A stretch of 64,000 bases of DNA, taken from NCBI GenBank assembly GCA_002483145.1, contig DLHJ01000012.1:385463-449462 (forward strand), read 5' to 3'. Below, one piece after another: positions 55,118 through 62,432 of this stretch; positions within the stretch are counted from its first letter, which is position 1; each line of letters starts with the position of its first letter. The DNA is from Cellvibrio sp. UBA7671. GTDB taxonomy: Bacteria; Pseudomonadota; Gammaproteobacteria; Pseudomonadales; Cellvibrionaceae. A program made the translations under genes and the position numbers. Below the pieces are notes generated by a model. That model saw only the letters and a program-made list of their open reading frames with translations, searched no databases and was not told the DNA's origin.

Positions 55118-55246
55118 CGGTGGAAGCTGAAAATGATCTGCTCCCGGTAGCGGTACCCCGAGTATTTCATTCCTCCTACACCACGTCAAGCCCCATTTAT
55201 TGCGAATTTAGTTGTCGTTGACTTCGCACGTCTATGAAAAATTAAA

Positions 55247-56734
55247 ATGGGTATCAATGTGGCCTATCAAAACAGTCGTCATCGGAACCGCCTGGTAGTA
55301 ATTCCGGTCGTGGAAGATGCTTTCGCAAATTTGTTTAAGGATCTTACCCCTTCTCGGTCCACGCCTGTTCAGCTCGAATTGGCCGACCCAAAGATTCATT
55401 TGAATCTTGAACGGGAGTTGGGCGCGGAATTTCACCGTAATGTTTACAACATGCCATTTCTTCTCGATGCTGCTGGTGCGCCCTGGAAAGAAGCGAACGG
55501 CTTTTTTCTGGATCTAATTGATGGCCAGAATGCTCGGAAGCGCCCCACTGATTTGGCTAGAAGAAAAGCGGCCCACTTGCTGGACTACAAGCTTTTTTGT
55601 GAGAAAGAGGGCCTTGATTGGTTAGATTTTAGCGGTAGTAGACGAGCTCATCGACCGACCTTTAAATATTTTCGCCATCTCGGGGACGAATCAAAAATCT
55701 CTCAAGCTGTGCTTAATCAAAAGACCGCCACGATATATCAATTTTATAATTATGTAGCCAGCAATTGGCATGACATTGATATGGAACGCGTGGATACATG
55801 TCGAGATATTAAGATTCTGGTGAATGGGTCTCGGGGAAATATCTTGTTGGAGACGACCAAGCGCTCCCAGACCGTCCAGCGCCCGCCGACGCCTGAGGTC
55901 AGATTAGGGTATGTTCGAGAGCACGGTGAAGAGTTACGTCCCTTAACCAATAAAGAATTGAATGAATTCCTCTCCGTTCTAAAGGGAAGTTCTTGGTCGC
56001 AAATGGAGCGATTAATAACAACGATAGCAATTACAACAGGGGCGCGAAAGCAGACCATATTGACGCTCCGTCATCGTCATCTTCAGCAAATGATTGAACG
56101 CGGGCCAGAGAAAAACGGAAGTTACAGATTGCATGTGGGCCCAGGAAGTGGTGTTGACACTAAGTTTGGAAAACGGCAGATCTTATATTTTCCTGCCCAT
56201 TTGATTCACCAGCTTGCGGTGTTCGCGGCCAGCGAATATAGCAGAGTTCGACTGAATAGATTCCGCGCAACATTCCATGAAAGTTTTCCTGATCTGGATA
56301 TTCCCAGGGAAGACAATACCTATCTCTTTCTCTCTGAAAGGGGAAATTGTTTCTATATGTCTAAAGAAGATCCTCGATATCCATTTGTACGTTCACCGCC
56401 AATTGGCCAAATAACGGACAACATCAAGCGGAAGCTGTTGAAGCAAACGTCGCCAAATTTTCCGAGAGATTTTACGTTCCATTGGTTACGTGCAACGTTC
56501 GGATACCTTCTGTATCAATGGCTTCTGCCCTTTCTTCAAGACGGGAGTCTAAAAATAGGGGAGGAAATTGAATTAATTCAGCGAAGAATGCATCACGAAC
56601 ATCGGAAGACAACAGAAAATTATTTAAAGCTGTATTCGGGTTTCAACGAAAAAATATTTACCCAAGAAATCTTCGAATCAAAAATTTTTGATTGGGGTGA
56701 CGAATTATTCTGCATGAGCGAGGCATGGAGATGA
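55247..56734 (+). CDS. Tyrosine recombinase 1 of the island (TnpA-like)
   Basis: Site-specific recombinase with all catalytic residues in order: Arg267 (TTGARKQTILTLR), a candidate Lys309, His412 with Arg415 (FHWLRATF), His450 (RRMHHEHR) and Tyr459 (TTENYLKLY). The N-terminal 240 residues are a large arm/core-binding region, longer than phage integrases, as in Tn554-type TnpA and island recombinases. No strong ribosome binding site is seen before ATG 55247. Its stop overlaps the next start by 4 bases (ATGA), so the recombinases are made together. Confidence 0.9.
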   Translation: MGINVAYQNSRHRNRLVVIPVVEDAFANLFKDLTPSRSTPVQLELADPKIHLNLERELGAEFHRNVYNMPFLLDAAGAPWKEANGFFLDLIDGQNARKRPTDLARRKAAHLLDYKLFCEKEGLDWLDFSGSRRAHRPTFKYFRHLGDESKISQAVLNQKTATIYQFYNYVASNWHDIDMERVDTCRDIKILVNGSRGNILLETTKRSQTVQRPPTPEVRLGYVREHGEELRPLTNKELNEFLSVLKGSSWSQMERLITTIAITTGARKQTILTLRHRHLQQMIERGPEKNGSYRLHVGPGSGVDTKFGKRQILYFPAHLIHQLAVFAASEYSRVRLNRFRATFHESFPDLDIPREDNTYLFLSERGNCFYMSKEDPRYPFVRSPPIGQITDNIKRKLLKQTSPNFPRDFTFHWLRATFGYLLYQWLLPFLQDGSLKIGEEIELIQRRMHHEHRKTTENYLKLYSGFNEKIFTQEIFESKIFDWGDELFCMSEAWR

Positions 56735-58656
56735 GTGAAAATAACTTTGAGGATAAATTAGTTATTCGAAATACTAAATCTGTGCTTCCAAGTGGGTTGG
56801 CAGAAGTCGATGATTTTCCTGAAAATGTGGTGGTGAAAGTGAATGACATAGATAGAAGCGCGCCTTTGGATTTTGGTTCATTTGCTTTCACCGAAAGGGA
56901 CGCGAAGCTTCCAACGACGCGGAATCCATTGAAGGCGATCAGGGTTAATCCGAATTCATTCGTGGCACACAGGAGGCAGGTACTACTTTTTATATTCGAC
57001 CATATATATTGCACCAGATTGAGCGAGGCCAGTCTAAGGAAGCTCTACTTTGAATGCCGGACTCTGTTTAATGTGCTTGATGGCCATGGTTATCAAGATG
57101 CATTCCGAAACAGTGCGTGTGCTAGATTGGCTTTTGAAAAGTATAGTGTACGGTTGGCAATTCAGCTTGCATGCGAAGCGATAACTTCATATACCGCTCT
57201 TACACGGCAAAATATTTTCAAATGGCTTTTGCTAGGCTGCTTTCCGCAAGACGGACATTACATTACACATGGGATTGCATCGTTCTCAAGTAAACGTGGG
57301 CACCATAAAGTTCCTGAAGAGGCAGAGGTGACGCGGTTCGCACAGGTCACTTATTTAATTGGCTTTACAGTCACTGATTTCATTGTTGAAAATAAAACGT
57401 TTCCACTCCATTTGGAGGTGGCAAGCTTCAAGAAGTACATTTTTCCCTTCAATTCGGCATGTCCAGGGCAATATCCAAAAGCTTTCGATGCAGTGAATCG
57501 AGAAACAGGCGAATTCGAAAGTTTGGATACGTTGATGCAGAGGTTTCCGAATTCTCCTAAGCGAATCACGAACTATTATCTCAAGCGCGCTCGTGCTCAA
57601 TTACAAAAATCCAATGAAGACATGCGGTGTACAGCGAGATTACGCTTGGCATCTATTGCTGTGGCTGCATACACACTTTTGCTGCAGCTGATTACTGGGA
57701 TGTCCCCAGCGGAGCTGCGGGGAATTAAATACAGTGATGTGGTTGAGGCAGGTACTGGTCAAGTTACTGCCGAACTGTCATCAATAAAAAATCGGGCGCG
57801 AGGAAAAAAAACGTATTATTCATTAGGAGGAAAGATCGGTCGCAGGATACTTCTAGATTATCTACGTATTCGAAATTGGCTGCTTGATGGTAAAGACTGT
57901 GATTATCTTTTTGCTCGCTTAGGGAGAACTGGATCATATACAGGCTCTTTTTTAAAGCTGGATCGAGGATACTCGAAGAGCGCTATCGAAAGAATTCGTA
58001 AATTTGTTGACGACGAAAAATTAAAATATATAGGGCCATCTCAAGCGAGAAAATATAAGAGTCTTGTGTTTCATGAATTAAAGATTCCCAACAAGTTGAC
58101 AGCTTCAATACTGAATCACACAGAGAAAACAAACGCCGTTAACTACGCTGAAACATCGCCAGAGCGTTCGCAAATTGAATTTCATAACTATTGGGAATCC
58201 GTTCGGCGCCACGCCGCAACTATTATACATCGCAATACAAATAACGATGATTCTCTAGTAACTCCCAGTGGCGTTGGAGGTTGCAACAGCTTTAGGAATC
58301 CAAGTACTTCTTTTGAGCGTGCGCCGTTAGTACCTGATTGCACTACTCAGTTTGGATGTCTTTATTGCGATCACTACATTTTTCACGCTGACTTTGAGGA
58401 TTTACACAAATTGCTTAGTCTCAAATATGTTATTCAAGAGATAAGAAAATGCGCGAGTTCGATAGAGCATTCCACTAAGCTTTTGCAAGATCTAATGATT
58501 AGAATCGACCAAGTTGTCTTGGGTGTATCTGAAATTTCCGAGAATCATAAACTAATTGTCTCTCAATCAAACCATCGGGTTTTTGAGCTGGGTGATCTAA
58601 CCGCATTCTGGGAGGCGAGGTTGCGAAGGTTGGAACTAAGTGGAGTCGTACTATAA
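56731..58656 (+). CDS. Tyrosine recombinase 2 of the island, catalytically degenerate (TnpB-like)
   Basis: Recognisable tyrosine-recombinase fold, but the first catalytic Arg is replaced (TGMSPAEL, Ser at about 327 instead of TGxR) and the HxxR motif reads SQAR (about 439-442), so its His is lost, while His465 and Tyr474 remain (numbering from an ATG at 56725). The C-terminus has a Cys-rich segment (CTTQFGCLYCDH) that may bind zinc. The ATG at 56731 (641 aa) is preferred, 7 bases after GAGG; it overlaps recombinase 1 by ATGA, and its stop overlaps recombinase 3 by one base (TAATG). Probably a structural partner rather than an independent enzyme. Confidence 0.85.
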   Translation: MSENNFEDKLVIRNTKSVLPSGLAEVDDFPENVVVKVNDIDRSAPLDFGSFAFTERDAKLPTTRNPLKAIRVNPNSFVAHRRQVLLFIFDHIYCTRLSEASLRKLYFECRTLFNVLDGHGYQDAFRNSACARLAFEKYSVRLAIQLACEAITSYTALTRQNIFKWLLLGCFPQDGHYITHGIASFSSKRGHHKVPEEAEVTRFAQVTYLIGFTVTDFIVENKTFPLHLEVASFKKYIFPFNSACPGQYPKAFDAVNRETGEFESLDTLMQRFPNSPKRITNYYLKRARAQLQKSNEDMRCTARLRLASIAVAAYTLLLQLITGMSPAELRGIKYSDVVEAGTGQVTAELSSIKNRARGKKTYYSLGGKIGRRILLDYLRIRNWLLDGKDCDYLFARLGRTGSYTGSFLKLDRGYSKSAIERIRKFVDDEKLKYIGPSQARKYKSLVFHELKIPNKLTASILNHTEKTNAVNYAETSPERSQIEFHNYWESVRRHAATIIHRNTNNDDSLVTPSGVGGCNSFRNPSTSFERAPLVPDCTTQFGCLYCDHYIFHADFEDLHKLLSLKYVIQEIRKCASSIEHSTKLLQDLMIRIDQVVLGVSEISENHKLIVSQSNHRVFELGDLTAFWEARLRRLELSGVVL

Positions 58657-60701
58657 TGAGGAGCCATTATGAGAGCAAAATGATAGCGCATAGATCGTTA
58701 CCGCTGATATCGCAACCCGATTCATTCATCAAATTGCCGCTACAACCTTCTGATGACGTCATATTATGTCGAGATCCGGATGGCAAACCCACTGCTAGAT
58801 TTGGAGACGACACTTGGTACTTTACCAGTTATCATCTGTCCCTATGCCGACCTGCGGTCATTCGCTTCCAACTTTTAGTCATTTGTTTAAATGGAAATAA
58901 TGAGTTAGTTGCAGAAGTTAAAAGATTATTGTTTTTTCTGATTTATAACTCAAGCGAAGAAAGTTTAAGTTTCAGTACATTGCTGAATTACTACAAGCTG
59001 CTGCGGCAAATGGCAGTATTTTGTAATTCATTTGAGGCGAATTCCCATGTTGGGAAGTTGAGTATCATCACGCTTGTCACGAATAAATCATTCTTAAGGA
59101 AATTCTCCGAATTACATGTGCATAGACGTAACTTCAAGCCAAGGTTAAAGGCTTTTATGACGCACGTTAAGAATTTTCCTAAAGGCGTTGTTAACGAACC
59201 TTTAGTAAATCTTAAGGAGATAAACTTTGAATTGCATCCGGGAAATCAGGTTTGCGTTATTCCTTCCCGAATTTATGTATTGCTAATGAATAGCATGAGT
59301 GCTGAGCTTGCTCGCGTCCATGAAAATATGACGAATCTTGACAGGTTTATAGCCTGCTTTCGTGACGAGGCTTTTGGGGTAGGAATCAAGCATCAACGAG
59401 GCAAGCATGGCCTTAAATATGGTGAGTTTCGTGCAACTTTTGAAGAGGCTGTCTCTCTATATAAACTAGATGACCTTTTTACCGGGTATTTTGAGGCGAG
59501 TAATAGGAGAGAGTTGATCGGGGCCTTTGTGAAAATGCAGTTTCTCGTGAAAAATATTATTCACTTTTATACTGGGATGAGACATGAAGAAGCACTGAGA
59601 TTAAAGTTTGGCTGCGTTCGCATTCAGGAAACCTTTCCTGCATTAGTAGATGATCTCGGTGTATCTCGAAGCGCTTCGAAATCTATAGACATAATTTCAA
59701 CGACTACAAAGTTAACTAAGACGTTGCAATTGGAATCTTGGATCGCAACTGAAGAGGTTGTTAAGGCAGTTGAAGTTGCGGAAAAAATATGCACCGGGCT
59801 ATCTGCCTTAATCGATGAACCAGTCATTGAAAACTCTTCATATTTGTTTTTAAGTCCAAATATATTTCATGACAAGAGTAAGGGAGCGAAATCGATTCCT
59901 TATTTTAGTGCATTTCCTTTTCCCGTCACTACAACCGAGGAATTCAAGATCACGGTTGAGGATATTGAAGAATTATCCGTGAGTGATCCTGGTAGAGATT
60001 TTTTGAGTGATCCTAAGTTTTCTGTAGGGGAGTTTTGGAAGCTTACTTCACATCAGTATCGTCGTTCACTTGCATACTATGCGTCTAGTAGTGGCTTCGT
60101 TTCGCAGCCAAGTTTGAAGAGGCAGTTCAAGCATTTGTGCCTTCTTATGTCACAATATTACAGCAATAATTTTGAAAATTTTAAAGCTGTTTTCGGCTAC
60201 TTCGACGAAAAGCGTAATGAGTCTGTGCTATCTGGAAATCATATTGCTTTTGAGTTTCAGATTGGTATGTCAAAAGACGCTGCTGGACAAATCATGGCGT
60301 ATTTGCTCGGAGATGAAACAGTGATACATGGTGGGGCCGTGAACCTCCTTGAGGATCAGAAAGATCGACACGCGCAACGCGGAACTAATATCATGGAAAT
60401 GCGTTCGGTTACTGAAAGGGCAGTGAGGAATGGCGAGTTGGCTTATCGAGAGACGTTGCTCGGTGGATGCATGAAGTTAGGTCCTTGCGACAATTTTATG
60501 CTCGGGGATGTGACAAGTTGTATAAGCTGTGAGTCAGCGCTTATTCAAAGCGATAAAATTAATAATGTCACTCAAATTTTGGAAAAGGAAATATCCCAAT
60601 ATTCTCTGGAATCAGGTGAGTATCAAATTTGCTCTGAGGAGTTAGAGAAATTAAGAAAGCGTGCGAAGAAACTTATAAAAGTTGAGAATCTTCATGAGTG
60701 A
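58656..60701 (+). CDS. Tyrosine recombinase 3 of the island
   Basis: Large recombinase with an intact catalytic set: Arg309 (FYTGMRHEEALRL), Lys in TTKLTK (about 350-355), His466 and Arg469 (TSHQYRRSL), His493 and Tyr501 or Tyr502 (CLLMSQYYSNN). As in recombinase 2, a C-terminal Cys cluster follows (GGCMKLGPCDNF and CISCES), probably zinc-binding. The long N-terminal part (about 290 residues) is not recognised in detail. It overlaps the upstream gene by 1 base and the next one by 8 (ATGAGTGA), completing a four-gene, fully coupled unit. Confidence 0.88.
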   Translation: MRSHYESKMIAHRSLPLISQPDSFIKLPLQPSDDVILCRDPDGKPTARFGDDTWYFTSYHLSLCRPAVIRFQLLVICLNGNNELVAEVKRLLFFLIYNSSEESLSFSTLLNYYKLLRQMAVFCNSFEANSHVGKLSIITLVTNKSFLRKFSELHVHRRNFKPRLKAFMTHVKNFPKGVVNEPLVNLKEINFELHPGNQVCVIPSRIYVLLMNSMSAELARVHENMTNLDRFIACFRDEAFGVGIKHQRGKHGLKYGEFRATFEEAVSLYKLDDLFTGYFEASNRRELIGAFVKMQFLVKNIIHFYTGMRHEEALRLKFGCVRIQETFPALVDDLGVSRSASKSIDIISTTTKLTKTLQLESWIATEEVVKAVEVAEKICTGLSALIDEPVIENSSYLFLSPNIFHDKSKGAKSIPYFSAFPFPVTTTEEFKITVEDIEELSVSDPGRDFLSDPKFSVGEFWKLTSHQYRRSLAYYASSSGFVSQPSLKRQFKHLCLLMSQYYSNNFENFKAVFGYFDEKRNESVLSGNHIAFEFQIGMSKDAAGQIMAYLLGDETVIHGGAVNLLEDQKDRHAQRGTNIMEMRSVTERAVRNGELAYRETLLGGCMKLGPCDNFMLGDVTSCISCESALIQSDKINNVTQILEKEISQYSLESGEYQICSEELEKLRKRAKKLIKVENLHE

Positions 60702-61080
60702 TGATGGCTTGATTAAGTGTCAGGCGGCTTTCCTTCGACTTAAAACGAATAAAGACCTGGATAGACGTAAAATTACCGCAAGCTTTGTAAGTTCTGAAGC
60801 CGGATTTGACAGGGGATATCTCAAAAAGTCCCGTTCTCACCATTTGTTGCTTATAGGGCAAATTGAGGCGTTTAAAAAATCTAATGTAAAAGCAGTAGAT
60901 AGCGTTAAAGTTAAATATCGCCGAGCTATATCTCGAATTGAATCGCTTGAAAAGGAGCTCGAAGAATGTAAAGAAACGATGTACAAGGTGCTGACGCAGA
61001 ATCTTCAACTAGTCGAAACTGTGCATCGACTGGAACGTCTCATAAAACCCACAAGCGCCAGCCAAATCGATTTATATTAG
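60694..61080 (+). CDS. Small coiled-coil protein of the recombinase module (TnpC-like)
   Basis: A 128-residue protein with a basic N-terminal half (RRKITASFVSSEAGFDRGYLKKSR) and a C-terminal coiled coil (about residues 65-115, with Leu/Ile heptads such as IESLEKELEECKETMYKVL). Size and position after the recombinases match TnpC of Tn554, an auxiliary protein that influences insertion; homology is inferred from layout and size. It starts within the 3' end of recombinase 3. It converges with the next gene, with only 9 bases between their stops. Confidence 0.75.
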   Translation: MSDDGLIKCQAAFLRLKTNKDLDRRKITASFVSSEAGFDRGYLKKSRSHHLLLIGQIEAFKKSNVKAVDSVKVKYRRAISRIESLEKELEECKETMYKVLTQNLQLVETVHRLERLIKPTSASQIDLY

Positions 61081-61089
61081 TGGTGAGCG

Positions 61090-61815
61090 TTACCGGGGTA
61101 AACGAATTCTACTTATCCTAGGTAGCGCCGGTAGTATTTTCTCTGCGATACGAGAAATCATAGACGCTTTGATTTGGGCTGGACGCTTGTACTCTTCTAA
61201 ATCGTCTTTGTTGCTTGAATTCGAATATTTTTCGAAAGCATTCTCAATAATTTCTGCGAAGTTAACGCTGGCATTTGGATGGACGCGGTTCTGTTTCATT
61301 TTGATTGAACGCCAAAGTAAAGCGTATACGTTTTCCAATTTAAGTTCCATTAACATCAATTTGAGCTTCGCATTATTAGCCTCGTAGTTCGTGATGTTAA
61401 GTTTTGACTTTGCTGCATAAAACTGGATATAGGCGATACAATCATGTGCCAAGATCTCAATGCGTAGTGAGAGAATATAAAGTTCATTTCCGCGATCTGC
61501 CTTTACGAATTCTAATAGCTTTTTCGACATTTCAAAGTTGAAAATGCGGTGTATCTCATCACCGATAGGGTTTTTGATATACATAGTCTTTTCTTTCTCC
61601 GATAGCGGACTACCTGATTCTACCCATTCATGCTCAATAGCTTGGCCCTCAATCAGTCTCCTCAAACATGCACGACTGTAGTCTGCAGTCGGGGTAAGTC
61701 TCCGGGCTATTATTTGGTCTTCGGTCAGATACCGTTCCTCCGACTTAAAACATAAGGCAAGCGCTTGCTTAAACACCGTTTGCACCATTTCTTCTCGGCT
61801 TGCTTCGTCTGGCAT
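61090..61815 (-). CDS. Protein of unknown family (241 aa), island cargo
   Basis: I do not recognise the family. The N-terminal part (about residues 10-60) is helical and resembles a winged-helix segment (LTEDQIIARRL...ADYSRACLRRLIEGQ), followed by MYIKNPIGDEIHRIF, a wing-like stretch. The middle and C-terminal parts are helical and rich in Lys/Glu. There is no signal peptide or membrane segment. It is transcribed divergently from the XRE regulator across a 125-base gap containing a strong palindrome, a layout typical of a regulated partner. It could be a transcriptional regulator or a component of the defence-like cargo. Confidence 0.65.
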   Translation of the reverse strand: MPDEASREEMVQTVFKQALALCFKSEERYLTEDQIIARRLTPTADYSRACLRRLIEGQAIEHEWVESGSPLSEKEKTMYIKNPIGDEIHRIFNFEMSKKLLEFVKADRGNELYILSLRIEILAHDCIAYIQFYAAKSKLNITNYEANNAKLKLMLMELKLENVYALLWRSIKMKQNRVHPNASVNFAEIIENAFEKYSNSSNKDDLEEYKRPAQIKASMISRIAEKILPALPRISRIRLPR

Positions 61816-61832
61816 ATGAACCTCTTTATCTG

Positions 61833-61863
61833 AGGCCGGGCGAGGACGCTTGTCGCCCGGCCT
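61833..61863. promoter_or_regulatory. Palindrome between the divergent unknown gene and XRE regulator
   Basis: AGGCCGGGCGA and TCGCCCGGCCT form a perfect 11-bp, almost all-GC inverted repeat with a 9-base spacer, in otherwise lower-GC DNA. It starts 18 bases upstream of the 241-aa gene's ATG on the minus strand, so it would sit in that mRNA leader, or serve as the operator for the XRE protein. There is no T run, so it is not a standard terminator. Confidence 0.6.
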
Positions 61864-61940
61864 GACTGAAAATGAGAACTTTAGACCGTGGAGTTATAGT
61901 CCGTCAAACGTGATAGTCCTGTTTTTTGAGCTGGGCTATC

Positions 61941-62189
61941 ATGAAAGATGCAAGAATCGTCGCCTTCGGGCGTACCGTAAGAGAACTCAGAACCGCAAAG
62001 GGGATCACTCAGGAAGCATTCGCCCACACGTCCGGACTGGATCGCAGTTATTTTGGGCATATTGAGCGAGGCAGCAAGAACGTAACGCTCCGCATGATTT
62101 ATCAGATAGCGGATGGTCTTGGGATGACCGTTGTGGAGTTGTTGCAAGCCGTTCAGGATAATCAAGAAAAGCATGACCGAAAAATTTAG
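61941..62189 (+). CDS. XRE-family helix-turn-helix regulator
   Basis: Small (82 aa) Cro/C1-type regulator. The HTH is RELRTAKGITQEAFAHTSGLDRSYFGHIERG (given here in parts: ITQEAFAHTSGL and RSYFGHIERGSKN), with the conserved NVTLRMIYQIADGL following. This is the usual form of C-proteins and defence-island regulators. ATG 61941 is used; the TTG at 61926 is an alternative. Its stop lies inside a small second open frame that starts at 62173. It likely controls the divergent promoter region, including the palindrome at 61833. Confidence 0.9.
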   Translation: MKDARIVAFGRTVRELRTAKGITQEAFAHTSGLDRSYFGHIERGSKNVTLRMIYQIADGLGMTVVELLQAVQDNQEKHDRKI

Positions 62190-62391
62190 CTCTGAAGAAG
62201 AGTTGCATGAATACTTACAGTTTTAAGATTTGGAGGGTTTAGGCAGCGAACTCTCCGAGACCAGAGAGGCTTTAGTTGAAGCATTTTCTGCAAAAAGAAT
62301 GGATCTTAATCGGTGGTGGGTGCGCACCGATGTTGGTTGGATTTGCCTGTTTTGCAAGCGAGGGAAACCTGAGATGGTAAGGTTAAACTAA
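62173..62391 (+). pseudogene. Small ORF split by an in-frame TAA stop
   Basis: From ATG 62173 (overlapping the XRE stop by 17 bases) the frame encodes 17 residues (MTEKFSSEEELHEYLQF), then TAA at 62224-62226. In the same frame it continues for another 54 codons to TAA at 62389-62391 with a coding-like sequence (DLEGLGSELSETREALVEA, then RWWVRTDVGW and CLFCKRGKP with a CxxC-like pair). Without the internal stop this would be a 72-residue protein coupled to the regulator. I read it as a broken gene; a sequencing or assembly error, or readthrough, would be the alternatives. Confidence 0.6.
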
Positions 62392-62432
62392 CATGGATAC
62401 CTGTCAGCTTGGATAAATAGAGTAGGTTTTCA

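Noticed and set aside
60673-61008. Minus-strand 111-codon open frame over the coiled-coil gene
   Set aside because: Antisense to the coupled TnpC-like gene, which has a better start, overlap and coiled-coil character.
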